From positions 1 to 34,973 of the forward strand of contig JBCBBT010000035.1 of assembly GCA_038531315.1 (NCBI GenBank): a DNA stretch of 34,973 nucleotides, read 5' to 3'. The notes beneath the pieces are model-generated. The model saw only the letters and a list, made by a program, of their open reading frames with translations, did not search any database and was not told the origin of the DNA. Positions 1 to 7,786 of this stretch are shown piece after piece (positions within the stretch are counted from its first letter, which is position 1; every line of letters starts with the position of its first letter). The position numbers and the translations under genes were made by a program. The stretch comes from JAJFFW01 sp038531315 (GTDB taxonomy: Bacteria; Pseudomonadota; Alphaproteobacteria; Caulobacterales; Parvularculaceae).

Positions 1-220
1 GATCGCCTGTAAACGCCGCCTGGGCGTCATTGGCGGCTTTCGCCAGCAGGATTTCTGCGCCGGCCGGTTCCTCTGACCCTGACGGCGGCGCCATAACGAC
101 CCACCGCTTTTGAGGCGTTAGCGGTGTGTCTTCCAGCAGCTGAAAGCCGAGTTTGGCGCGATACCAGTCAATCGCTTCATCATAGTCTCTGACAATGATC
201 GATACGCGGCCTAGTCGCAT
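1..220 (-). CDS. VOC (glyoxalase/bleomycin-resistance) family protein, 3' part missing
   Basis: This is the N-terminal 73 residues of a gene that runs off the left edge of the window. The start is the ATG whose last base is 220, and the protein begins MRLGRVSIIVRDYDEAIDWY. The opening beta strand followed by 'DYDEAIDWYRAKLGF' is the usual first beta-alpha unit of a vicinal oxygen chelate fold, where a ligand and metal pocket form from paired modules. The next strand carries 'KRWVVMAPP', also typical of the family. The substrate cannot be told. The start lies 9 bases downstream of the thioesterase stop on the same strand, so the two are probably co-transcribed at the tail of the transhydrogenase cluster. 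Confidence 0.8.
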   Translation of the reverse strand, partial: MRLGRVSIIVRDYDEAIDWYRAKLGFQLLEDTPLTPQKRWVVMAPPSGSEEPAGAEILLAKAANDAQAAFTGD

Positions 221-229
221 CCCGCCCCC

Positions 230-1018
230 TCAGGCAAAAACCGCTACATTCTGACGACCGGCGATGATCGGCTCGCCGGCGGTATTCCAGATCATCATGT
301 CCTGGCTCGAATAGCCTTGCCGCGCATGCTCCGCGCGTGTCTGGAACAACCACCAGTTATCGTCGGTTTGCGGATTGTCAGTTAACAAATTCAAAAGCCA
401 CGTCATCGAGCTCACAGGCGCGAATTCGCTCAACATCGGCAGGATCGCCGGCGGCGGCATGTCGGCGAGTGCGAGCAGGCTGACATCGTCGATCGCTGGC
501 GCGTCTTTGAAGCGCACCCACAAATAGTGGTCGTTTTCGCTGCTGCCCGTGCAGGGACGCGCGCCTTTGGCGAGTCGCACATCGAAATTTTTCGAAAAGT
601 GCGGTCCCGGCGCCTCGCCGAAAAAGGCGTCGCAGTCATTCGGCCCGGGGATATCCGGCGCGCCGATAAACATCTTGTCGAACTGGCTCTCGCGCGGTGC
701 GCCGAAACAAAACGTTGAACGCGTCGCAATGCCCTTCTCGCCGATGATGTCGGAATTGACAAAGGAAACCGATTTCCCTTGCCTCAGAACCGACGCCGCC
801 ATTTCGATAGCGCCGCCGGCGGGTCCGACAAAGGATATCTGCGCGGATCGCAGCGGCGGCAAGGATGGAAAAGACTGGCGCGCCGCTTGAAGACACAGCG
901 CGCCGGAAAGACCGCCATAAAGCGTGCGTCCCTGCATCCAGCTTTGCGGCACGCTCACACGATAGCGCGCCTCGTCCGTTGCGCTGACGCTTTCCATCAA
1001 TTCGGAAAAACTTGTCAT
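230..1018 (-). CDS. Acyl-CoA thioesterase family protein (TesB-like double hotdog)
   Basis: A 262-residue protein with the look of TesB-like acyl-CoA thioesterases: an N-terminal hotdog with 'WMQGRTLYGGLSGAL', and a second half with 'WWLFQTRAEHARQGYSSQDMMIW' ending 'AGRQNVAVF'. Such enzymes hydrolyse acyl-CoA to free acid and CoA in the cytoplasm; the chain-length preference cannot be read here. I chose the ATG at 1018 because the protein then begins MTSFSELMES, as relatives usually do, with purine-rich AGGAG and GAAAGAG stretches upstream. An in-frame ATG at 1087 would add 23 basic residues (285 aa total) and is the alternative. It lies between the barrel protein and the VOC gene on the same strand. 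Confidence 0.8.
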   Translation of the reverse strand: MTSFSELMESVSATDEARYRVSVPQSWMQGRTLYGGLSGALCLQAARQSFPSLPPLRSAQISFVGPAGGAIEMAASVLRQGKSVSFVNSDIIGEKGIATRSTFCFGAPRESQFDKMFIGAPDIPGPNDCDAFFGEAPGPHFSKNFDVRLAKGARPCTGSSENDHYLWVRFKDAPAIDDVSLLALADMPPPAILPMLSEFAPVSSMTWLLNLLTDNPQTDDNWWLFQTRAEHARQGYSSQDMMIWNTAGEPIIAGRQNVAVFA

Positions 1019-1105
1019 GATCTCTTTCGAAGCTCCTCTTGCGAACGCGCCCATCTTAGCTGCCGGCTTACGCTGTTTGTTTCCCATACATTACGCATGC
1101 GGGCG

Positions 1106-1915
1106 TCAAAAGGACGTGCCAAGCCCGATAAAGACCGTGTTGCCGCGCGCGAAATTGCGACCGGCATAATCGTGGATGGCGCCGACCTGTACTGACCAGC
1201 GCGGGCTTGCCCGCCAGACGAGCGATGGCTGGATGCGATAGACGTCAAAATCGGTGCCGCCGGGCTCTTCATTACGCAACGCAATCGTATTGAAGGACTG
1301 CAGTAAAAGCAGCAATCGCGGGACGGGTTCATAACCGATCGTGGCGTCGAGGCGCGTCTCATCGGCGGGCGGGCCGAAACGCCGCCGATAAGCGACTTCA
1401 AAATTGACGTAAACTTTCGGCTCGATTGACAAATTGCGCCCGTAGAGCGCCCTGATCTCTGCGGCTGCGCCGTCAGTGACGATGCCCGGCGTACCCGGCT
1501 CAATGCGCGAGGGCGCAGCGCCGCTGAAACGCAATGACGCCGCGCTCTGGTTGTTGCGCCAGAGCTTAGTCTGGACAAACCCCTCGATTTCAGAAAACCC
1601 GTTCAGCGTCACAGACTCAAATTGATTTGAAATGGTCGTCGTCCCATAGACGAGTTTTCCGCCGAGCGTCACCCGGTCGTTCAGGCCGTACTCCGTATAG
1701 GTATTGGTTTCAAACCGCTCAAAGCGATCGCTCTCACCGTCAGGCGTTGAGGCGAGAAAGTTTCCCGTTGCCCGGAAGTAATCAATCCGTGAAAGGACAA
1801 AAAAGTCGCCTTTGTCGCGATTCCACGCAGCAGCGTCCGCCGACGCCGGCGCTAATAGCGCGCCCAGCACAATGACGATAAGCCTCGTCGGAGCGGGGGC
1901 GCGGCGGGACATCAT
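1106..1915 (-). CDS. Putative outer-membrane beta-barrel protein
   Basis: About 269 residues. The start chosen is the ATGATG at 1915/1912, because it opens directly into a signal peptide: a short basic stretch, a hydrophobic run 'LIVIVLGALLAPA' and a SADA-type cleavage site. An upstream in-frame extension (to 1981) would overlap pntB and put an unlikely basic tail before the signal. The mature part alternates aromatic and hydrophobic strands with polar turns ('RFERFETNTYTEYGLNDRVTLGG', 'VYVNFEVAYRRRFG') and ends in phenylalanine, the usual barrel-assembly signal. I cannot name a substrate. It follows pntB by 22 bases on the same strand, which may only be read-through, since no functional link to transhydrogenase is evident. 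Confidence 0.7.
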   Translation of the reverse strand: MMSRRAPAPTRLIVIVLGALLAPASADAAAWNRDKGDFFVLSRIDYFRATGNFLASTPDGESDRFERFETNTYTEYGLNDRVTLGGKLVYGTTTISNQFESVTLNGFSEIEGFVQTKLWRNNQSAASLRFSGAAPSRIEPGTPGIVTDGAAAEIRALYGRNLSIEPKVYVNFEVAYRRRFGPPADETRLDATIGYEPVPRLLLLLQSFNTIALRNEEPGGTDFDVYRIQPSLVWRASPRWSVQVGAIHDYAGRNFARGNTVFIGLGTSF

Positions 1916-1937
1916 GACGTCACTCGACAGCGCGCCG

Positions 1938-3341
1938 TCAGTTGAGCGCCTTGACAACTTCCTCACACATTTTCTTCGCATCAGCGAACAGCATCATGGT
2001 GTTGTCGCGGAAGAAAAGCTCGTTTTGAACGCCTGCGTATCCGGAAGCCATGCCGCGTTTGACGAAAAGCACAGTCCCCGCATTCTCAACATCGAGGATC
2101 GGCATGCCGTAGATTGGCGAGGCTTTGTCCGTTTTCGCCGCCGGATTGGTCACGTCATTAGCGCCGATGACAAAGGCGACATCCGACGTGCGGAACTCGG
2201 CGTTGATGTCTTCAAGCTCGAAGACCTCATCATAAGGAACCTGCGCCTCCGCGAGGAGGACGTTCATATGTCCCGGCATGCGGCCCGCGACCGGATGGAT
2301 CGCATATTTCACATCGACGCCTTCCGCCTTCAGAAGATCGGCCATCTCTTTCAGCGCGTGTTGCGCCTGCGCGACCGCCATGCCGTAGCCCGGCACGATG
2401 ATCACCTTGCCGGCGTTTTTCATGACAAACGCTGCGTCTTCAGCGGAGCCCTGCTTGACCGGACGCTCTTCGCCGCCGCCGGCGCCCGCCGCGGCGTCCT
2501 CGCCGCCAAACCCGCCCAAAATGACCGAGATAAACGACCGGTTCATGCCCTTGCACATGATGTAGGAAAGGATAGCACCGGACGAGCCGACAAGCGCGCC
2601 GGTGATGATCAGGGCCATGTTTTCAAGCGTGAACCCAATTCCCGCTGCGGCCCACCCCGAATAAGAATTCAGCATGGAGACGACGACAGGCATATCGGCG
2701 CCGCCGATTGGAATAATAATCAGGAAACCGAGCACAAACGCCAATAACGTCAGCAACATGAACGTCGCCGTCGATTGTCCGCCGGTCATCAAAATACCGA
2801 TCAGAATGAAGATCGCGAGCGCGAGCGCGAGATTGACGACATGGCGCGCCGGCAAAATGATCGGCGCGCCGGACATATTGCCGTTCAATTTCAAAAACGC
2901 GATCACCGAACCGGAAAACGTAATCGCGCCGATGGCGACGCCGAGCGACATCTCCAGCATGGACGAGGTATGTATGTGACCGGGCGCGCCGATATTGAAC
3001 GCCGTCGGCGCCAGAAACGCGGCCCACGCGATAAAGACAGCCGCCATGCCGACAAGCGAGTGAAACGCCGCCACCAATTGAGGCATTTGCGTCATCTGAA
3101 CGCGTTGCGCGATCATCGCGCCGGCCCCGCCGCCGATAGCGACCCCCAGCAGGATCATCACCCAGGTGCCGAAGCCTTTATCCTGCAGGACGAACAAGGT
3201 CGTGAAAACCGCAATCGCCATGCCGATGATGCCGAACCGGTTGCCCTCGCGCGAAGTCTCCGGCGAGGAAAGTCCGCGCAGCGCCATGATAAAAAGAACG
3301 CCGGCGGCGATATACAGTAATGCGGGAAGGTTCTGCGCCAC
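1938..3341 (-). CDS. pntB: NAD(P) transhydrogenase subunit beta
   Basis: A full-length (467 aa) proton-translocating transhydrogenase beta subunit. It passes hydride from NADH to NADP+ using inward proton flow across the cytoplasmic membrane, supplying NADPH. The first ~265 residues hold about eight or nine membrane segments. A Gly/Ala-rich linker ('GGFGGEDAAAGAGGGEE') leads to the NADP-binding domain III, with 'IIVPGYGMAVAQAQHAL', 'HPVAGRMPGHMNVLLAEA' and 'VIGANDVTNPAA', all hallmark segments. The start codon is GTG at 3341, just four bases after the pntAB stop, with a GGGGAG ribosome site inside the end of pntAB, so translation is probably coupled. It is the last gene of a pntAA-pntAB-pntB set. 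Confidence 0.97.
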   Translation of the reverse strand: MAQNLPALLYIAAGVLFIMALRGLSSPETSREGNRFGIIGMAIAVFTTLFVLQDKGFGTWVMILLGVAIGGGAGAMIAQRVQMTQMPQLVAAFHSLVGMAAVFIAWAAFLAPTAFNIGAPGHIHTSSMLEMSLGVAIGAITFSGSVIAFLKLNGNMSGAPIILPARHVVNLALALAIFILIGILMTGGQSTATFMLLTLLAFVLGFLIIIPIGGADMPVVVSMLNSYSGWAAAGIGFTLENMALIITGALVGSSGAILSYIMCKGMNRSFISVILGGFGGEDAAAGAGGGEERPVKQGSAEDAAFVMKNAGKVIIVPGYGMAVAQAQHALKEMADLLKAEGVDVKYAIHPVAGRMPGHMNVLLAEAQVPYDEVFELEDINAEFRTSDVAFVIGANDVTNPAAKTDKASPIYGMPILDVENAGTVLFVKRGMASGYAGVQNELFFRDNTMMLFADAKKMCEEVVKALN

Positions 3342-3345
3342 GGGC

Positions 3346-3822
3346 CTAGCTCCCCTTCTTCTTGTACATGGCCAGCATGCGCTGGGTTACGAGAAAGCCC
3401 CCGAATATATTGACGCTCGCAAGCACGACCCCGAGGAAGCCGAGCAATTTGGGCCAAAACCCGTTGGCGGCGTTCGTAAGATCAGCGCCGACAGCGATCA
3501 GAGCGCCGACAATAACCACCGATGAAATCGCGTTGGTCACGGACATCAGCGGCGTATGAAGCGCGGGCGTGACAGACCAGACGACATAGTAACCGACAAA
3601 AACGGCGAGGACGAAAATGCCGAGAAGATAAACAAACTCCGACGGCGAATTGAGCAAGTCGAGATAGTTGGCGAGACCGTCAGCGGTTGCGCGCGCCGCT
3701 TCGGCCGCTTCCAGCGCTTCCGATGCATTTTCGGTCGCGTTTTCCGCCGCCGCCTCAGCGGTTGCGGCGGCGGCCTCGGCTTCGCGCGCGGCGTCTTCTA
3801 CCTGATCTTTGTTATCCTGCAT
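3346..3822 (-). CDS. pntAB: NAD(P) transhydrogenase subunit alpha-2 (membrane part)
   Basis: The small membrane subunit in three-subunit transhydrogenases, carrying the helices that in E. coli form the C-terminal end of PntA. Residues ~60-158 contain the expected hydrophobic segments ('FVYLLGIFVLAVFVGYYVVW', 'AISSVVIVGALIAVGA', 'LLGFLGVVLASVNIFGGF') and the family signature 'HTPLMSVTNAISSVV'. The first ~50 residues are an unusual Ala/Glu-rich, probably helical or coiled stretch, making the protein longer (158 aa) than many relatives. The start at 3822 has AAGGAG and GGAAAGAG upstream. It sits between pntAA (70 bases away) and pntB (4 bases away). Confidence 0.95.
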   Translation of the reverse strand: MQDNKDQVEDAAREAEAAAATAEAAAENATENASEALEAAEAARATADGLANYLDLLNSPSEFVYLLGIFVLAVFVGYYVVWSVTPALHTPLMSVTNAISSVVIVGALIAVGADLTNAANGFWPKLLGFLGVVLASVNIFGGFLVTQRMLAMYKKKGS

Positions 3823-3892
3823 CGCTCTTTCCGCTCCTTTTGCGTCGCGCGCCTTGCGAATAGCGTTTCAATCGTTTGTCGGGATTATTGGC

Positions 3893-5089
3893 TTACTGAT
3901 CGTCTGCGGTTTCATCGTCATTGTCCGCGGTCGCAGGTGAGGCTTCGGCTGGCGCGTCGTCCTTGGAGAACGCAGAATGAACAACCGCGCCGTCGCGCGT
4001 CAGCGCAACGCCGCGGATAATTTCATCGTCCCAGTCGATGGCGAGCGCATTGGCTTGTTTGTCGTAAAACGCGCTGACAAAGTTGAAGAGGTTTTTCGCG
4101 TAAAGGCTCGATGCGTCGGTGGCGAGCCGGCCGGGCACATTGTTAAACCCGAGGATCACGACCCCGTCGACGTCAAGCGCCTCGCCCGCGCGGCTTAGCG
4201 CAACATTGCCGCCAGCCTCAACGGCGAGGTCGACAATCACCGAGCCCGGTTTCATTGATCGCACCATCTCTTCGGAAACAAGCTGCGGCGCGGGGCGGCC
4301 GGGGATCAGCGCGGTCGTGATGACGATGTCCTGCTTGGCGATATGCCCGGCGACAAACTCGGCTTGCCGCTTCTGGAAATCTTCCGACATTTCCTTGGCG
4401 TAGCCGCTGTCGGTCTCGGCGTTTTTCATCGCCTCCTCATCGACAGTGACAAAGGTTGCGCCAAGGCTTTCCACCTGTTCTTTGGCCGCGAAACGCACAT
4501 CGGTCGCAGAGACGACCGCGCCGAGCCGGCGCGCCGTCGCGATCGCCTGCAGTCCGGCGACGCCTGCGCCCATGATGAACACTTTGGCCGGCGCAATGGT
4601 GCCGGCGGCGGTCATCATCATCGGCATCGCGCGCCCGTAATAGGCGCCGGCGTCGACCACGGCCTTGTATCCGGCGAGGTTTGACTGGGACGACAGGACG
4701 TCCATCGATTGCGCCCGCGTAATCCGCGGCATGAAATCCATGGCGAAGGCGTCGACGCCCGCGGCCGCGTAATTTTCAAGCGCGCTATCGTCCGCATGCG
4801 GCGACAGGATTGCGGCCAGCTTCGCCCCGCGCCCAAACACGCGCAATTCCTCTTTGGAGGGGCGTTGCACTTTCAGGACGAGATCAGCGCCTTGCGCCGC
4901 GTCAGCAGCCGAAGCGCCGATTTCCGCGCCCGCTTCCTTGAAAGCCGAATCCTGAAAACGCGCTTTGTCGCCGGCCCCGGTTTCAACGACCACGCTCGCC
5001 CCGAGCCCGATAAATTTCTTGACCGTTTCAGGCGAAGCGGCGACCCGCGTTTCGCCTTCGCGTGTTTCCTTCAACACAGCAATTTTCAT
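3893..5089 (-). CDS. pntAA: NAD(P) transhydrogenase subunit alpha-1 (NAD-binding)
   Basis: A 398-residue soluble domain I protein related to alanine dehydrogenase. It opens MKIAVLKETREGETRVAASP, the family N-terminus. The RQD-loop equivalent is 'RITRAQSMDVLSS' near residues 122-134, and the Rossmann motif 'GAGVAGLQA' sits at ~174-182 with an acidic 'ATDVR' at the end of the second strand, as expected for NAD(H) rather than NADP(H). The C-terminal ~25 residues are an acidic low-complexity tail. The start has AGGA seven bases upstream. It is the first of the three pnt genes and presumably docks on PntB at the cytoplasmic face of the membrane. Confidence 0.96.
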   Translation of the reverse strand: MKIAVLKETREGETRVAASPETVKKFIGLGASVVVETGAGDKARFQDSAFKEAGAEIGASAADAAQGADLVLKVQRPSKEELRVFGRGAKLAAILSPHADDSALENYAAAGVDAFAMDFMPRITRAQSMDVLSSQSNLAGYKAVVDAGAYYGRAMPMMMTAAGTIAPAKVFIMGAGVAGLQAIATARRLGAVVSATDVRFAAKEQVESLGATFVTVDEEAMKNAETDSGYAKEMSEDFQKRQAEFVAGHIAKQDIVITTALIPGRPAPQLVSEEMVRSMKPGSVIVDLAVEAGGNVALSRAGEALDVDGVVILGFNNVPGRLATDASSLYAKNLFNFVSAFYDKQANALAIDWDDEIIRGVALTRDGAVVHSAFSKDDAPAEASPATADNDDETADDQ

Positions 5090-5195
5090 GCATGCATCCT
5101 AACTCAGCTGAAAAGCGCGGCGCCGTTGCGCGCAACCGGAGGGGGCGCAGCCCTGACGAAAGACGTTAGGCCGGCCTGTTGGCGAAAAGCCGCTC

Positions 5196-5417
5196 TCAAT
5201 GGGAAAAGAACGCTTTGACGACGAAAAGCGATCCGAAAAACACGGCGATCGCCCAAATGACGGACGCAAAGCCGGCCCCGAGGGTCAGCTGGGTAAAGAA
5301 CATCGCCAGCGCAAGCGCCGCCGACACTCCGTATTTCGTGCTGAAGCCCATGATCGTATTGTACGACCGGCGATGCTCCTCAGCATCCATCAAACGTTCG
5401 CTGGCGTCGTCAGACAT
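5196..5417 (-). CDS. aa3-type cytochrome c oxidase subunit IV
   Basis: A 73-residue protein beginning MSDDASERLMDAEEHRRSYN, then two hydrophobic segments. The soluble acidic N-terminus with 'HRRSYNTIMGFSTKYG' followed by membrane helix is typical of the small bacterial subunit IV that accompanies aa3-type terminal oxidases in alphaproteobacteria. In structures of such oxidases it packs at the periphery and is not catalytic. I start at 5417, not at the longer in-frame start at 5495, because relatives begin at this position and an AAAGGGG lies about ten bases upstream. In this group it is commonly found next to pntAA rather than with the main cox genes; here it lies 106 bases upstream of pntAA on the same strand. 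Confidence 0.85.
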   Translation of the reverse strand: MSDDASERLMDAEEHRRSYNTIMGFSTKYGVSAALALAMFFTQLTLGAGFASVIWAIAVFFGSLFVVKAFFSH

Positions 5418-5574
5418 GACTGAGGCCCCTTTCATTCCGCCACGGCATTCTTGCTTTATGTGGCGGATTTTCGCTGGCGGGGCAAGCAACCGCATGTAAT
5501 TTGGAGGCCGGGCGCATTATCGCACTTTGGGGCGTTCAGCGCCGTGCGACGATGCCCAACCTTGTGAGGCGCCG

Positions 5575-6540
5575 ATGAAAAAAGTTGCCGTGATCGGCGC
5601 CGGGCTCGCCGGGCTTTCCTGCGCGCGCCGCCTCACAGAGGCTGGGGTCGGGGTCGATATTTTCGAAAAATCGCGCGGCGTCGGGGGGCGGCTTGCGACC
5701 CGGCGGCGCACAACGGCCGACGGGCGTGCGGTTGCGTTCGACCATGGGGCGCCGACCATCGACGCCGCGGGCGATGACTTTAAGGCCGCGCTCGGCGCGC
5801 TCGAACAAACCGGCGCCGCCGCCCGCTGGCGCACCGGCGTCGTGGGCGTTCCCGGCATGAGCGGGCTTTTGAAACCGTGGCTCGGTTCAGACGGAGCCGG
5901 CCCTTCCCTGTTGACCGGGGCGCGCATCACGCGGGTCGCGCGTGACAAAAGCGGATGGCGGCTACAGACCGAAAGCGGCGACGCCTTCGAAGAGTACGAC
6001 ACGCTGGCGATCGCCGTTCCCGCACCCCAGGCCGCGGCGCTGATCGGGGACCACATTTTTGCAAAAGAGATGGCGCACACCCGCTATAGCGCCTGCTTTT
6101 CGGTGATGGCGGCGTTCACCGCACCGCTGGGCGCCGCCGGCGACGCGGTTCTGGCCGATGGGCGCGCGCGCCATCCGATTCTCGCAAAAGCGGTCTGCAA
6201 CAGCGCAAAGCCTGGCCGCGCGCCCGGCGAAACCGGACCGCAATGCTGGGTGCTTTACGCCGATGAAGACTGGAGCGCGGCGCGGCTTGAAGACGATCCG
6301 CAATCGGTCATCGCGCCGCTGCTCGCGGCCTTTTGCGATCTCGCCGGCGCGCCGGGGCGCGAACCGGTTTTTTCAGACGCCCATCGCTGGCGCTATTCGC
6401 GTGTCGCGCGCCCGGTCGGCGACGCGTTTGCGTTTGACGCCTCGCTGCGGCTCGGTCTCATCGGCGACTGGCGTCTCGGCGCGCGCGCGGAAGACGCCTA
6501 CGCCAGCGGCGCGGCGCTCGCCGCCGCACTCTTCGACTAG
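5575..6540 (+). CDS. FAD-dependent oxidoreductase, renalase/amine-oxidase-like
   Basis: A 321-residue flavoprotein. The start ATG at 5575 has GAGG six bases upstream and puts the dinucleotide-binding motif at the very N-terminus: 'VAVIGAGLAGLSCARRL', followed by the acidic 'DIFEKSRGVGGRLATRR' typical of renalase-like and amine-oxidase-type FAD proteins. The C-terminus 'LRLGLIGDWRLGARAEDAYASGAALA' is the second conserved FAD contact of this family. The substrate is unknown; relatives oxidise reduced pyridine-nucleotide isomers or amines, but that cannot be concluded here. It diverges from the cox IV-pnt cluster and converges on the hydrolase gene with only 17 bases between stop codons. Confidence 0.85.
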   Translation: MKKVAVIGAGLAGLSCARRLTEAGVGVDIFEKSRGVGGRLATRRRTTADGRAVAFDHGAPTIDAAGDDFKAALGALEQTGAAARWRTGVVGVPGMSGLLKPWLGSDGAGPSLLTGARITRVARDKSGWRLQTESGDAFEEYDTLAIAVPAPQAAALIGDHIFAKEMAHTRYSACFSVMAAFTAPLGAAGDAVLADGRARHPILAKAVCNSAKPGRAPGETGPQCWVLYADEDWSAARLEDDPQSVIAPLLAAFCDLAGAPGREPVFSDAHRWRYSRVARPVGDAFAFDASLRLGLIGDWRLGARAEDAYASGAALAAALFD

Positions 6541-6557
6541 GTGTTGTTGAGCGCCGC

Positions 6558-7538
6558 CTAGGCGCCGACGCGGATCGGCCAGCAACTGAGCAACATGCGC
6601 AGGGTTGTAACGAAACCGATCGGCTGGTCGAGCATCAGGTGATGGTGCGCCGCCGGCATCATCACGAACGGTGCGCGATTTCTGGTTTGCGCGCGCAGGT
6701 GCTCAAACCCCTCGCCGCCGACAAACGCCGAGGCCTCGCCATAGATAAAAGCAAGCGGGCAGCGCGCGGCGAGAAACAGATCGCGGTCAAAGTGAATGTC
6801 GAAATTCGAGCCCTGTGACGGATCGAACTTCCACGTCCACCCGGCGCCGCCTTCCTTTGGCGCTTTCGTCAGACCCTCGCGCGCAATGTAGTCGAGAAGA
6901 TAGAGTTGCTCGTTCGGCTGGTTTGGCAAAAGACGAAACCGTGTGATCGGTTCTTCGAGCGTGTCATAAATCCTGTTGGTACGGACTTTTTGCTCGCCTT
7001 CCGGCTTTGCCTTGACGACAGTGTATCCTTCATCGGGGTCGGGAACGCCAATTGGGCTGTCGATCACGACGGCGCCTTTAAGATGTTCGCCGCTGCGTTC
7101 GACCGCAGCAAGCGTCACCCACCCGCCGAAACTGTGGCCGACAACCAGCGGCGGCCCACCTTCGGCGAGACCGGCTGCATCGATCACGGCAAACAGCTCA
7201 TTGATGATCCCGTCGAGCGAATAGCGCGCCCGCCAGTCAGAATCGCCCATACCGGAAATATCGAAAGCCGCAACGCGGTGTTTTTCAGCAAAAAAAGGCG
7301 CAAACGGGCGCCACCAGTTTCGATGAGCGCGTCCGCCATGGACAAAAAGCAATCCAGGCTTACCGCGCTCTCCCCAAGCGCTGTAGGCGATCCGCGCCTT
7401 GTCGACTTCGACAAAGCCTTCCTCGCTCTCTTGCGTGATCGCCCAGTCGAACCAGGCCGGCGCAGGCGGCTTTTCGCCGTTCAGCGCCGCCAAGGGACGT
7501 ATATGGTCTTTTTTCCTGGAAACAGTATCGGTACTCAT
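6558..7538 (-). CDS. Alpha/beta hydrolase
   Basis: A 326-residue alpha/beta-hydrolase-fold protein. It has the oxyanion-hole segment 'LLFVHGGRAHRNWW', the nucleophile elbow 'VVGHSFGGWVTLAA' with a catalytic serine, a strand ending 'LAFIYGEAS' near the acid position, and a late histidine region 'MMPAAHHHLMLDQP' with three consecutive His. The start is the ATG at 7538 (MSTDTVSRKKDHIRP); a longer in-frame GTG start at 7643 would add 35 basic residues and is less likely. Esterase, lactonase or dehalogenase activity cannot be separated by eye. The gene stands alone, convergent with the FAD oxidoreductase and divergent from the response regulator. Confidence 0.85.
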   Translation of the reverse strand: MSTDTVSRKKDHIRPLAALNGEKPPAPAWFDWAITQESEEGFVEVDKARIAYSAWGERGKPGLLFVHGGRAHRNWWRPFAPFFAEKHRVAAFDISGMGDSDWRARYSLDGIINELFAVIDAAGLAEGGPPLVVGHSFGGWVTLAAVERSGEHLKGAVVIDSPIGVPDPDEGYTVVKAKPEGEQKVRTNRIYDTLEEPITRFRLLPNQPNEQLYLLDYIAREGLTKAPKEGGAGWTWKFDPSQGSNFDIHFDRDLFLAARCPLAFIYGEASAFVGGEGFEHLRAQTRNRAPFVMMPAAHHHLMLDQPIGFVTTLRMLLSCWPIRVGA

Positions 7539-7712
7539 GCCAGCGGTCCGTCTGGTTAAAAAGCGGCGCACGGCGCTTTTCCGAAGAATTCGCCGTCGTC
7601 CCCCTGATACCTGACAAAAAGGCGCGTTCAAGCTTTTTATCACAGCGCCTTGTTTGCTTAATGATCGGTAAACGGCGGAATAGCGACGCCCGCTTTTTGA
7701 CCCGTAATGAAA

Positions 7713-7724
7713 CGCTTTAAAGCG
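7713..7724. promoter_or_regulatory. 12-bp perfect palindrome in the hydrolase/response-regulator divergent region
   Basis: CGCTTTAAAGCG reads the same on both strands. It lies 62 bases before the ATG of the sigma-54 response regulator, inside the 248-base divergent region shared with the hydrolase gene. It could be an operator for a dimeric DNA-binding protein. No loop is present, so a hairpin is unlikely. I cannot assign a regulator. Confidence 0.3.
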
Positions 7725-7786
7725 GTTTTTAACTTTGGGCGGTTAACACCGGATCAAACACGCAGTTTGAAAGGCTCCGCCCCAAC

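Noticed and set aside
1812..2747. 311-codon plus-strand frame over pntB
   Set aside because: It is the antisense shadow of the strongly conserved pntB gene; the translation is rich in His, Arg and Asp with no recognisable motif.
7717..7733. Possible CtrA site upstream of the TacA-like gene
   Set aside because: TTAA (7717-7720) and TTAAC (7729-7733) are eight bases apart, while the CtrA site needs seven. The match is not good enough.
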